This document shows positions 1-7,411 of a stretch of 19,425 nt of DNA, piece by piece. A model generated the notes under the pieces. That model saw nothing but the letters and a program-made list of their open reading frames with translations. It was not told the origin of the DNA and did not search any database. Position numbers and translations under genes: made by a program. Every line of letters starts with the position of its first letter. The stretch's first letter is position 1. Source of the stretch: Clostridia bacterium (GTDB taxonomy: Bacteria > Bacillota > Clostridia > Oscillospirales > CAG-272); assembly GCA_017629395.1 (NCBI GenBank), contig JAGBXH010000082.1:1-19425 (forward strand), written 5' to 3'.

Positions 1-717
1 CCTACATCCGTAGGGGCGATTCACGATTCGCCCGCACACCCCACTCCCGTAGGGGCGATTGGCGAATCGCCCGCGCCCGTATCTGCCGCGCCCCTGCCCG
101 CAGAGCCGGAAAAGCCTGTGTTGCCCACCGCCGAAAAGGGCACTTACCGCCTTGTCGGTCAGGTGTTCAACGCGTATCTGATCGTAGAGATTGGAGATCG
201 TATGCTGCTCATTGACCAGCACGCGGCACACGAGCGCATTCTGTTTGAGCAGCTCAAAGCCAACATGAAGGAAAAGGACGTATCCTCGCAGCTTCTCATG
301 CTGCCCATTGAGGTCATGATGACCTCGGGCGAGGTGCAAACGTTGGGTGATTTCCGTACCGAGCTTGAGGCGGTAGGCTTTAGCTTCTCGACGGGCAAGT
401 TTACCGTAACGGTAGATGCGATTCCCGTAGGGCTGGAAGCCGATCAGGTGGCGCAAATGCTGCCCGTGGTTGCCGAAAGATTGCAGAGCGGAACGGGAAA
501 TGCCACCTTGACGCGCGATATCGTGTTTGAAAAGGCACTGTATCAAGGCTCGTGCAAGGCGGCGATCAAGGCAGGGCGCGTATACGCTCCCGAGCATCTT
601 TCCTGGGTGGTGGATCAGCTCATGGCACTGCCCGATATTACCTACTGCCCGCACGGCAGACCGGTTGCCATGGAAATGAGCAAGAAAAACCTTGACAGAC
701 AATTTGAAAGATCATAA
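1..717 (+). CDS. mutL: DNA mismatch repair protein MutL, C-terminal part (5' end outside window)
   Basis: The frame is open from the first base, so this is the last 238 residues of a longer protein; the N-terminal GHKL ATPase lies upstream of the window. About 45 residues of Pro/Ala-rich linker come first, then the dimerisation/endonuclease domain. The endonuclease motif DQHAAHERILFE (DQHAX2EX4E) is at 214-249, an SCKAAIKAG motif near 560-586, CPHGRP at 646-663, and the chain ends in QFERS (FxR-type motif). These are the metal-binding motifs of nicking MutL proteins, as in Bacillus and unlike E. coli. In mismatch repair such MutL is recruited by MutS, nicks the daughter strand and is stimulated by the beta clamp. 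mutS is not in view; tgt follows after 60 bases. The linker contains a tandem in-frame palindromic repeat (1-74). The identification is very secure. Confidence 0.97.
   Translation, partial: PTSVGAIHDSPAHPTPVGAIGESPAPVSAAPLPAEPEKPVLPTAEKGTYRLVGQVFNAYLIVEIGDRMLLIDQHAAHERILFEQLKANMKEKDVSSQLLMLPIEVMMTSGEVQTLGDFRTELEAVGFSFSTGKFTVTVDAIPVGLEADQVAQMLPVVAERLQSGTGNATLTRDIVFEKALYQGSCKAAIKAGRVYAPEHLSWVVDQLMALPDITYCPHGRPVAMEMSKKNLDRQFERS
8..74. repeat. Two tandem copies of a palindromic GTAGGGGCGATT-type element inside mutL
   Basis: Two 28-base copies, 8-35 and 47-74, sit exactly 39 bases apart (13 codons). Each reads CCGTAGGGGCGATT, four to six variable bases, then a TCGCCCGC arm. Copy 2 forms a perfect 8-bp stem (GGGCGATT/AATCGCCC) around GGCG; copy 1 has the same stem with one T-T mismatch. 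Both are read in the mutL frame and encode VGAIHDSPA and VGAIGESPA. The arrangement resembles dispersed palindromic repeats usually found between genes in gut Clostridia; that parallel is from memory, not from a search. Confidence 0.75.
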
Positions 718-732
718 ATAAATATACATAAA
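704..732 (+). promoter_or_regulatory. Weak putative sigma-A promoter for tgt
   Basis: TTGAAA at 704-709 and CATAAA at 727-732 are separated by 17 bases, and another TTGACA lies at 692-697 without a well-spaced -10. It would start transcription just upstream of the hairpin before tgt. The match is only moderate, and tgt may equally be read from mutL. Confidence 0.3.
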
Positions 733-734
733 CA

Positions 735-760
735 GGCGGCATCCTGTACTGATGCTTGCC
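735..760 (+). other. Hairpin just upstream of the tgt ribosome binding site
   Basis: GGCGGCATC (735-743) pairs with GATGCTTGCC (751-760) around a 7-base loop, with one bulged T and one G-T pair. No T-run follows, so it does not look like a terminator. It lies 17 bases before the tgt start, right before the AGAAAGGA ribosome binding site. It does not match my knowledge of preQ1 riboswitch consensus. Function unknown. Confidence 0.4.
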
Positions 761-777
761 AAAGAAAGGATTAAGTT

Positions 778-1914
778 ATGTTCGAACTTAAAAAGCAAGA
801 GGGAAGAGCACGCAGAGGCGTGCTGCATACCCCCCACGGCGATATTCAAACGCCGGTCTTTATGAACGTAGGCACTTGCGCTGCTATCAAGGGCGGCGTG
901 TCTACCGTGGAGCTCAAGACCATTGATTGCCAGGTCGAGCTTTCCAACACTTATCACCTGCACATCCGTCCCGGTGATAAGCTGATTCACGATATGGGCG
1001 GACTTCACAAGTTCATGAACTGGGACAGACCCATTCTGACCGACTCGGGCGGATTCCAGGTCTTCTCTCTGTCCTCTTTGCGTAAGATCAAGGAGGAGGG
1101 CGTGTACTTCGCTTCCCATATCGACGGTAAGCGCATTTTCATGGGTCCCGAGGAGAGCATGCAGATCCAGTCCAATCTCGCCTCCACCATTGCCATGGCA
1201 TTTGACGAGTGCGTGGAGAACCCCGCAACCTACGAATACGTCAAGCAATCCTCCGAGCGAACCATTCGCTGGCTGGCACGCTGCAAGGCAGAGATGCAGC
1301 GTCTGAACACCCTGCCCGAAACCATCAACAAGCAGCAAATGCTGTTTGGTATCAATCAGGGCGGCACGTATGAGGATCTGCGTATTGACAATATGCAGCG
1401 CATTGCAGAGCTTGATCTGGACGGCTACGCCATCGGCGGTCTTGCCGTGGGTGAGAGCACCGAGGATATGTACCGCATCATTGATGCTGTCGAGCCTCAT
1501 ATGCCCAAAAACAAGCCCAGATATCTCATGGGTGTGGGCACGCCCTGCAACATTCTTGAGGCGGTGCACATGGGTGTTGACTTCTTTGATTGCGTCATGC
1601 CCTCGCGTAACGCGCGTCACGGTACGCTGTTTACCTGGGAGGGCAAGATGAGCGTGCTCAACGAAAAGTACGCACGCGATCCTCGTCCCATTGGTGTGAC
1701 TTGCGATTGCCCCACCTGCCAAAATTACAGCCGTTCCTATATCCGCCACCTGATCAAGGCAAAGGAATCGCTTGGTATGCGCCTGGCTGTTCAGCACAAT
1801 CTGTATTTCTACAATCAGCTCACGCGCCGCATCCGCGAGGCTTTGGACGAGGGCAGATTTGAGGAGTTCTATCAGAGATACCATGTAGCCCTTGGCGAAA
1901 GGAATCCCGACTGA
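778..1914 (+). CDS. tgt: tRNA-guanine(34) transglycosylase (queuosine biosynthesis)
   Basis: At 378 residues this is the normal length for a bacterial Tgt, which exchanges guanine-34 in GUN-anticodon tRNAs for preQ1 (or queuine in some salvagers). By position the residues match E. coli Tgt: D89 in DSGGFQVFS is the general acid, D271 in FDCVMPSRNARHG is the covalent nucleophile, and the zinc site is C309, C311, C314 (CDCPTC) and H340. GGLAVGE and YLMGVGTP, typical of the TIM-barrel fold, are also present. The ATG is preceded by AGAAAGGA at a good distance. queA and the preQ1 synthesis genes are not adjacent, so the base it uses cannot be told from context. The stop overlaps the next start as TGATG, implying translational coupling to the HAD gene. 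Confidence 0.98.
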   Translation: MFELKKQEGRARRGVLHTPHGDIQTPVFMNVGTCAAIKGGVSTVELKTIDCQVELSNTYHLHIRPGDKLIHDMGGLHKFMNWDRPILTDSGGFQVFSLSSLRKIKEEGVYFASHIDGKRIFMGPEESMQIQSNLASTIAMAFDECVENPATYEYVKQSSERTIRWLARCKAEMQRLNTLPETINKQQMLFGINQGGTYEDLRIDNMQRIAELDLDGYAIGGLAVGESTEDMYRIIDAVEPHMPKNKPRYLMGVGTPCNILEAVHMGVDFFDCVMPSRNARHGTLFTWEGKMSVLNEKYARDPRPIGVTCDCPTCQNYSRSYIRHLIKAKESLGMRLAVQHNLYFYNQLTRRIREALDEGRFEEFYQRYHVALGERNPD

Positions 1915-2585
1915 TGATCAAAGCGGTAATTTTTGACAAGGACGGCACGCTGCACGATACCGAGCAGGTGTATCACCGCGCATGGCGCGCGGCGGCAGAG
2001 CAAACCGGTGTGCCCGATATTATGGACTTCGTCGCACTTTGTACGGGCACAAACGCGCATCAGACTGCGATCTTGTGGCAGGAATTTTACGGAGATGCCT
2101 ATGATTTTCCGTCCTTTTGGGCGTTGCGCGATGCGCTTTACGACCGGATCATTGAAGAGGACGGCTTGCCCATCAAGAAAGGCGCGTACGAGCTGCTGGA
2201 CTATCTGCAGGCAAACGGCATCAAGATCGGACTTGCTACCTCTACCAACGCAGAGCGTGTGAACCGACACCTGGAGCTTTCGGATATGAAAAAGTATTTT
2301 GATGCCGTTGTCACGGGCGATACCGTGCCGAACGGCAAGCCCGCGCCCGATATCTTTTTGATTGCTGCGGAGCGTATGGGCGCAGATCCCGCGCAAAGCA
2401 TGGGCGTGGAGGACTCCTTCAACGGTGTGCGTGCGGTGCATGCTGCGGGTATGTGTACGGTTATGGTGCCGGATATGATCTCACCGACCGATGAAATTCT
2501 GGGGCTGTGTGACGCCTGCCCCCAAACGCTGACTGACATTATCACGATCATAGAAAATATGAAAGGAAGCAAGAATCATGATTGA
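1914..2585 (+). CDS. HAD-superfamily hydrolase (phosphatase/phosphoglucomutase-like)
   Basis: A 223-residue soluble protein with all four HAD motifs: motif I DKDGT (D8 nucleophile, D10 acid/base), motif II ATSTN (S110/T111), motif III lysine K142 in NGKPAPDIF, and motif IV GVEDSFNG (E166, D167). The helical insert between residues 15 and 80 is a type C1 cap, and the whole resembles the beta-phosphoglucomutase/phosphoglycolate phosphatase group. The family acts on small phosphorylated metabolites through an aspartyl-phosphate; the substrate cannot be read from sequence. The start overlaps the tgt stop by one base and the end overlaps tldD by 8 bases, so it is part of a coupled cluster. A K in place of the usual variable residue between the two motif I aspartates is unremarkable. 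Confidence 0.93.
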   Translation: MIKAVIFDKDGTLHDTEQVYHRAWRAAAEQTGVPDIMDFVALCTGTNAHQTAILWQEFYGDAYDFPSFWALRDALYDRIIEEDGLPIKKGAYELLDYLQANGIKIGLATSTNAERVNRHLELSDMKKYFDAVVTGDTVPNGKPAPDIFLIAAERMGADPAQSMGVEDSFNGVRAVHAAGMCTVMVPDMISPTDEILGLCDACPQTLTDIITIIENMKGSKNHD

Positions 2586-3957
2586 CAAAAGACTTGCCGA
2601 GGAGATCCTCGGTATTGCGCTCTCGGGTGGCGGCGATTTTGCCGAGATCTACCAGGAGCTGACCAAGAACGGCAACGTCCGCCTGCTGGACGGTAAGATC
2701 GAAGCCATTGGCGATAACGTGCTGTCCGGTGTGGGCATCCGTACCTTTATCGGCACGCAGACCGTATATGCCACCACGACCGATATTACAAGAGAAGGGC
2801 TGATCCGTTGCGCAAGAAGTGTTGCCGAGGCTGTCGGCGAGATCAAGGGTGCTGTATCCGTGCGCCTTTGTGAGCGCATTTTCCCCAATATTCACCCCGT
2901 GACGCAAGTGCCTGCAACGGCAGATATGAAATATAAGCTGGATCTGCTCAAGTCGGCTTGCACTACTGCAAAGAACTACCACGAGAGCATCGTACAGGTG
3001 GGCGGTACGCTCTTGACCGTGGATCATTCCATCCTGATTGCCAACTCTGAGGGATTGTACACCACCGACAGACACATCCGCACCCGTATGGCGGTCAACG
3101 CAGTTGCCTCCAACGGCAAGGAAAACCAGTCGGGCTCTTGCGCACCCGGTCGCGGCATGGGTCTTGAGGTGTTTGACCTCTTCAAGCCCGAGGACATCGG
3201 CTACGAGGCAGCAAGACAGGCGGTGGTCAATCTGAACGCGGATTACTGCAAGGCAGGAAAGATGACGGTTGCCATTGAAAACGGCTTTGGCGGCGTGATC
3301 TTCCACGAGGCTTGCGGACACTCCTTGGAGGCTACCTCGGTTGCCATCGGTGCATCGCAGATGGCAGGCAAGTTAGGTCAGATGATTGCAAATCCCAAGG
3401 TCACCGCCATCGATGACGGTACTATCCCGAACGCATGGGGCTCTGTCAACATTGACGACGAGGGCAATCCCACGCAAAGAAACGTGCTCATCGAGAACGG
3501 TGTGCTCAAGAGCTACATGATCGACCGTCTTGGTTCTCGCCGTATGGGGCTTCCCATGACGGGTAACAGCCGCAGACAGGGCTACGACTATGAGCCCACC
3601 AGCCGTATGACCAATACCTTTATCGACAACGGTCCCGATAAGAACGAGGATATCATCGCCTCCATCGAATACGGACTTTACTGCAAGGAAATGGGCGGCG
3701 GCTCGGTCAATCCCTTGACGGGCGCGTTCAACTTCGCGGTGCGTGAGGGCTACATTGTGCGTAACGGCAAGATCTGTGAAGCCGTGCGCGGTGCTTCGCT
3801 GATCGGTACGGGCTCGCAGATCCTCAAGGATATCGACATGGTCGGTCAGAACCTGGCAACCGGTCAGGGTATGTGCGGCTCATCGAGCGGCAGCGTGCCC
3901 ACCGACGTAGGCCAGCCTCTTATCCGTGTATCCGAGATCACGGTCGGCGGCAGATAA
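2578..3957 (+). CDS. tldD: TldD-family metalloprotease
   Basis: This 459-residue protein belongs to the TldD/PmbA (U62) family. The zinc motif HEACGH (HExxxH) is at residues 243-248, within GGVIFHEACGHSLE, marking it as the catalytic member of the pair. The C-terminal half carries family signatures such as YDYEPTSRMTNTFI, GGGSVNPLTGAFNFAVREGY and LIGTGSQILKDIDMVG. TldD with TldE forms a heterodimer that degrades unfolded peptides; in E. coli it matures microcin B17 and degrades CcdA. The start lies 8 bases inside the HAD gene behind a GAAAGGAAG ribosome binding site. No peptide-antibiotic or RiPP precursor is visible nearby, so a general proteolytic role is the safer inference. Confidence 0.97.
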   Translation: MIDKRLAEEILGIALSGGGDFAEIYQELTKNGNVRLLDGKIEAIGDNVLSGVGIRTFIGTQTVYATTTDITREGLIRCARSVAEAVGEIKGAVSVRLCERIFPNIHPVTQVPATADMKYKLDLLKSACTTAKNYHESIVQVGGTLLTVDHSILIANSEGLYTTDRHIRTRMAVNAVASNGKENQSGSCAPGRGMGLEVFDLFKPEDIGYEAARQAVVNLNADYCKAGKMTVAIENGFGGVIFHEACGHSLEATSVAIGASQMAGKLGQMIANPKVTAIDDGTIPNAWGSVNIDDEGNPTQRNVLIENGVLKSYMIDRLGSRRMGLPMTGNSRRQGYDYEPTSRMTNTFIDNGPDKNEDIIASIEYGLYCKEMGGGSVNPLTGAFNFAVREGYIVRNGKICEAVRGASLIGTGSQILKDIDMVGQNLATGQGMCGSSSGSVPTDVGQPLIRVSEITVGGR

Positions 3958-3969
3958 TGGAGGTACGAA

Positions 3970-5313
3970 ATGGAACTTAGCAGAGCAAAACAGATCATTT
4001 TTGATGCTGCAAAGGCAGCAGGTCTTGAAGAATATGAGATTTACTATATGAACGGTGCAAGCCTTTCCGCAGAGGCACTCAAGGACTCTTTGAGCGCGTT
4101 TTCCTGCGGTGAGGGAGGCGGCATCAGCCTGCGCTGCATTGTGGACGGTAAGATGGGATATGCTTCCACCGAGCTTTTCGAGGAAACGGAGCTTGCAGAC
4201 CTTGTGCGCCGCGCTTGCGATAACGCGCGCTATATTGAAAAGGAAGATACCGCGCCCATTTTTGCGGGATCTGAGAGTTACGCTGCCCTGAACCTGCCCG
4301 AGTATACGCCCTTGACGGCAGCCGAGGCTAAGGCAATGACGCTGGATATGCAAAAGCAGATTTATGCCTGCAGCGAGGCTGTCACCGACGGCACGCAGGC
4401 TGCTTGCATGTCTTCGTCTACCGAGATCTATCTGTGCAACTCGCACGGGCTGGAGCTTTCCAACCGTGTCGGACTTTCCGGTGTTTACGCAATGCCCATT
4501 ATCAAGGTAGGCGAGGAGAGCGCGGACGCATTTGAGTTTGCGCTGTGCTCGGACAAGGAAAAGGTTGCAACTATTGCCAAAGCCGCAACCGATAAGGCAC
4601 TTGCCAAGATCGGTGCGGGCAGCGTGGCGTCCGGCAAGCACAATATCGTGTTTGCAGGCAGCCAGATGCGCTCGCTCCTCTCGGTATTCGCAAGCGCATT
4701 CTCCGCAAAGAACGCGCAGCTGGGGCTTTCCTTGCTGGCAGGCAAGGAAGGACAGCAGATCGCTGCGGAGTGCGTCAGCATTGTAGACGACCCCATGAGA
4801 GAGGGCTCGCCCATGCAGACCCACTTTGACGGTGAGGGCGTTGCTACCTATAAGAAGAACGTTGTCAAGGACGGCGTGCTGACCACGCTGCTTTATGACC
4901 TGACCACCGCCGCAAAGGCAGGCGTGGCGTCTACCGGTAACGGCAAGCGCGGCTCGTACGCGTCCACCGTGGAGGTCGCTCCTTTCAACTTTGGTCTTTG
5001 CCCCGGCAGCATGACCGAGGACGAGCTGCTTGCCAAGGCACAGAACGGTATTTACGTTACCGCGCTCAAGGGCTTGCACGCCGGTGCGGACGCTACCACG
5101 GGCGACTTCTCGATCGAGAGCGAGGGCTTTTTGATCGAAAACGGTCAAAAGACCACCTACGTGCGCTCCTTTACCGTTGCAGGTAACTTCTTCGAGCTAC
5201 TCAAGGATATCGACAGCCTGTCCGATACCGTGGATTGGGGCATCCCCGGCGGCTTTACCGCCTTCGGTGCACCCGCAGTTCTGGTACGCGACATGAGCGT
5301 AGCAGGTAAGTAA
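3970..5313 (+). CDS. pmbA: TldE/PmbA-family protein, partner of TldD
   Basis: A 447-residue homologue of TldD lacking the HExxxH zinc motif, as expected for the non-catalytic TldE (PmbA) subunit. Recognisable segments are CSHGLELSNRVG-like (near residue 158), SGKHNIVFAGSQMRSLLSVFASAFSA in the middle, VSIVDDPM, and the C-terminal ESEGFLIENGQ ... FTVAGNFFELLKDIDSLSD, where the metal-ligand region of the family lies. It starts 12 bases after tldD with GGAGG seven bases before its ATG, so the two are surely co-translated and would form the heterodimer. It is the last gene of the cluster that starts upstream of mutL; a terminator follows about 20 bases later. Confidence 0.95.
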   Translation: MELSRAKQIIFDAAKAAGLEEYEIYYMNGASLSAEALKDSLSAFSCGEGGGISLRCIVDGKMGYASTELFEETELADLVRRACDNARYIEKEDTAPIFAGSESYAALNLPEYTPLTAAEAKAMTLDMQKQIYACSEAVTDGTQAACMSSSTEIYLCNSHGLELSNRVGLSGVYAMPIIKVGEESADAFEFALCSDKEKVATIAKAATDKALAKIGAGSVASGKHNIVFAGSQMRSLLSVFASAFSAKNAQLGLSLLAGKEGQQIAAECVSIVDDPMREGSPMQTHFDGEGVATYKKNVVKDGVLTTLLYDLTTAAKAGVASTGNGKRGSYASTVEVAPFNFGLCPGSMTEDELLAKAQNGIYVTALKGLHAGADATTGDFSIESEGFLIENGQKTTYVRSFTVAGNFFELLKDIDSLSDTVDWGIPGGFTAFGAPAVLVRDMSVAGK

Positions 5314-5332
5314 TCCACAAGTAAATGAAATC

Positions 5333-5367
5333 ACGCCTCGGGTGCAATGCATGCGGGGCGTATTTTT
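5333..5367 (+). terminator. Rho-independent terminator after tldE
   Basis: ACGCCTCG (5333-5340) pairs with CGGGGCGT (5354-5361), one pair being a T-G wobble, around a 13-base loop; a short tail TATTTTT follows. It closes the mutL-tgt-HAD-tldD-tldE unit and separates it from the rny promoter. Confidence 0.75.
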
Positions 5368-5398
5368 ATGCTTTATACAAGAAAAATTGCAATTCCTC

Positions 5399-5427
5399 TT
5401 GACAAAAAATGCATTTTTGTATATAAT
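5399..5427 (+). promoter_or_regulatory. Sigma-A promoter of rny
   Basis: TTGACA (5399-5404) and TATAAT (5422-5427), both perfect consensus, are 17 bases apart. Transcription should begin near 5434, giving a leader of about 75 nt before the rny ATG. A 14-base palindrome (5405-5418) fills the spacer. Confidence 0.92.
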
Positions 5428-5492
5428 TAAGATAAGTATTGTAAACTGCATAAAGTGTTTTTTGCTATACTGACATAGAACTAAAACAGAAA

Positions 5493-5500
5493 AGGAGGTG
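5493..5500 (+). promoter_or_regulatory. Ribosome binding site that fixes the rny start
   Basis: AGGAGGTG at 5493-5500 is nearly full anti-Shine-Dalgarno complement. An in-frame GTG at 5498 overlaps this site and so cannot be the start; the ATG at 5510 is the proper distance downstream. Confidence 0.85.
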
Positions 5501-5509
5501 CACAAGAAA

Positions 5510-7069
5510 ATGCCATGGAATAACCCCATTTTTTGGGTTTGCATTGCTGTTGTAGCCGTTGCAGGCATCGGCGTTGGTGCTTTGATCGGTATTCTCTACC
5601 GCAAAAAGGTAGCAGAAAGACTCATCGGTTCGGCTGAACAGAAGGCGAAGGTCATCGTCGAAGAAGGCGAAAAGCAGGCGGCTTCTGCACAGAAAGAGGC
5701 TATGCTCTCTGCCAAGGAAGACATTATGCGTCAGCGTAACGACTTCGAGAGAGAGATGAAGGAGCGCAGAAACGAAGTTTCCAGAACCGAGTCCCGTCTT
5801 GCCAAGAAGGAAGAAACGCTTGAAAAGAAGACCGAGCAGGTTGAGCACAAGAGCGAGCAGCTTGACAAGAAGATCAAGGAGAACGAACAGTTCCGCGAAC
5901 TGATCGCTGAGCAGCTCAAAATGCAAATGAACAAATTGGAAACCATTGCAGGCTATTCCGCAGAGCAAGCCAAGGAAGAATTGGTTGCACGCGTGGAAAA
6001 TGAGGCGAAGGAAGAAATTGCCAGACGCCTTGAAGAGCTTGAAGCACAGTACAAGGAAGATGCCGAGGAAAAGGCTCGCGACATCATCACACTTGCCATT
6101 CAGCGTTATGCATCCGATCAGGTTGCAGAGGTGACCATCTCGACCGTCGCGCTCCCCAACGACGACATGAAGGGACGCATTATCGGTAGAGAGGGCAGAA
6201 ACATCCAGCAGCTGGAAAAGCTGACGGGCGTTGAGCTGATCGTGGATGATACCCCCGAGACCATCATTCTTTCGGGCTTTGATCCCGTTCGCCGCGAGGT
6301 AGCAAGACTTGCACTTGAAAAGCTGATCTCCGACGGCAGAATCCATCCTACCCGTATTGAGGAAATGGTGGAAAAGGCAAAGAGAGAGGTCGATACTGCA
6401 GTCAAGCAGGCAGGTGAAAGAGCTATTTACGAGGTTGGCGTTCGCAATCTGAACCCCGAGCTTGTCAGACTCTTAGGTAGACTTCGCTACAGAACCAGTT
6501 ACGGACAAAACGTACTTAAGCACTCCATCGAGGTTGCGTTCCTTGCAGGCGTGATGGCAGAGGAGCTGGGTGTGGATGCAACGCTTGCACGCCGCGCAGG
6601 TCTGCTTCACGACATCGGTAAGGCATTCCCGCAGGACGTGGAAGGTACGCACGTACAGATCGGTGTGAACGCACTTAAGAAGTACAAGGAAAACCGCGAC
6701 GTTATTCATGCTGTTGAAGCACACCACAACGACGTTGAGCCCAAGACCGTGATCGCTTTCTTGGTGCAGGCAGCTGACGCTATTTCCGCAGCAAGACCCG
6801 GTGCCCGCAGAGAGGACATGGAGAACTACATCAAGCGTCTTGAAAAGATCGAGGAGATCGCTAAGTCCTTTGGCGGCGTTGATAAGGCGTATGCAATCCA
6901 GGCAGGTCGCGAGATCCGCGTTATGGTCAACCCCGATACCGTCAACGACGAGAATATGAAGGTGGTTGCAAGACAGATGGCTGAAAAGATTCAGAGCGAG
7001 GTACAGTACCCCGGTCAGATCAAGATCAACATCATCCGCGAAAGCCGCGTGGTGGATTACGCAAAGTAA
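5510..7069 (+). CDS. rny: Ribonuclease Y
   Basis: With the ATG at 5510 the protein has 519 residues, the usual RNase Y length. It starts with one membrane helix (about residues 7-28), followed by a long charged coiled coil (about 35-200). A KH RNA-binding domain follows with GRIIGREGRNIQ near residue 221, then an HD domain with H338, the HD pair H367-D368 in HDIGK, and HH at 405-406. RNase Y is the membrane-bound 5'-end-sensitive endoribonuclease that initiates much mRNA decay in Firmicutes. It has its own promoter and is flanked by non-coding DNA, so it is probably monocistronic. All catalytic and binding motifs are intact. Confidence 0.98.
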   Translation: MPWNNPIFWVCIAVVAVAGIGVGALIGILYRKKVAERLIGSAEQKAKVIVEEGEKQAASAQKEAMLSAKEDIMRQRNDFEREMKERRNEVSRTESRLAKKEETLEKKTEQVEHKSEQLDKKIKENEQFRELIAEQLKMQMNKLETIAGYSAEQAKEELVARVENEAKEEIARRLEELEAQYKEDAEEKARDIITLAIQRYASDQVAEVTISTVALPNDDMKGRIIGREGRNIQQLEKLTGVELIVDDTPETIILSGFDPVRREVARLALEKLISDGRIHPTRIEEMVEKAKREVDTAVKQAGERAIYEVGVRNLNPELVRLLGRLRYRTSYGQNVLKHSIEVAFLAGVMAEELGVDATLARRAGLLHDIGKAFPQDVEGTHVQIGVNALKKYKENRDVIHAVEAHHNDVEPKTVIAFLVQAADAISAARPGARREDMENYIKRLEKIEEIAKSFGGVDKAYAIQAGREIRVMVNPDTVNDENMKVVARQMAEKIQSEVQYPGQIKINIIRESRVVDYAK

Positions 7070-7197
7070 TCAAAATCGTATTCAAAAATATTTTATAAGG
7101 ATTGCCCACTTAAGGGATTTTCATAGAGCTTATATAAAATTCCATAGCTGACAATCAGCGCGTTATGCGTTGCACAAATATATTTTGAACAAAAGCG

Positions 7198-7231
7198 AGC
7201 AAAGCCGTCACCTGTTGGTGGCGGCTTTGCT
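7198..7231 (+). terminator. Strong hairpin after rny, probable terminator
   Basis: AGCAAAGCCGTCACC (7198-7212) pairs with GGTGGCGGCTTTGCT (7217-7231) around TGTT; the 15-bp stem has one wobble. The T-tract is imperfect (TTTGCTATT at the 3' edge of the stem), and it lies about 130 bases after the rny stop. It is the only termination-like structure between rny and glyS. The AT-rich 7070-7197 stretch before it shows no gene, only a small GCTGA/TCAGC hairpin (7147-7159). Confidence 0.6.
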
Positions 7232-7324
7232 ATTGACTTAAATATAAACAAAATGTAGAAAAGTAAACAATAATTACATATATTTTTGAAAAAACAAGAA
7301 AAAACATGGGAGCGGTTTGTATTA

Positions 7325-7357
7325 ACGCTTGACAAGCGTATATAATTATGGTAAAAT
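7325..7357 (+). promoter_or_regulatory. glyS promoter with an operator-like dyad over the -35 box
   Basis: TTGACA (7329-7334) and TAAAAT (7352-7357) are 17 bases apart. A second arrangement, TTGTAT (7317-7322) with TATAAT (7341-7346) at 18 bases, overlaps it. The perfect inverted repeat ACGCTTG-A-CAAGCGT (7325-7339) is centred on the -35 box of the first promoter, where a repressor could act. Which promoter is used is not decidable from sequence. Confidence 0.7.
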
Positions 7358-7381
7358 AAAGTATTATCATGGGAAATTATG

Positions 7382-7397
7382 GGGGTCACTTGATCCC
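7382..7397 (+). promoter_or_regulatory. Small hairpin abutting the glyS ribosome binding site
   Basis: GGGGTCA (7382-7388) can pair with TGATCCC (7391-7397), with one G-T pair and a very tight loop. It ends three bases before the CGGAGGT ribosome binding site. No T-box element (no AGGGTGGNACCGCG) is present in the leader, although many Firmicutes control aminoacyl-tRNA synthetase genes that way. Confidence 0.4.
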
Positions 7398-7411
7398 GAC
7401 GGAGGTATAAT

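Noticed and set aside
1..74. CRISPR array
   Set aside because: Only two palindromic units, 39 bases apart, inside a protein-coding frame with an 11-base gap and no cas genes.
712..1884. Minus-strand open frame of 390 codons opposite tgt
   Set aside because: tgt on the plus strand has every catalytic residue; the antisense frame has no recognisable domain and no ribosome binding site.
3880..5148. Minus-strand open frame of 422 codons opposite tldE
   Set aside because: It is the mirror of a clear TldE gene, arises from codon bias, and has no family features.
5498..5509. GTG start adding four residues to RNase Y
   Set aside because: It overlaps the AGGAGGTG ribosome binding site itself; ATG 5510 fits.
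7358..7411. T-box riboswitch before glyS
   Set aside because: No T-box sequence or specifier-loop architecture is seen, and the leader is too short.
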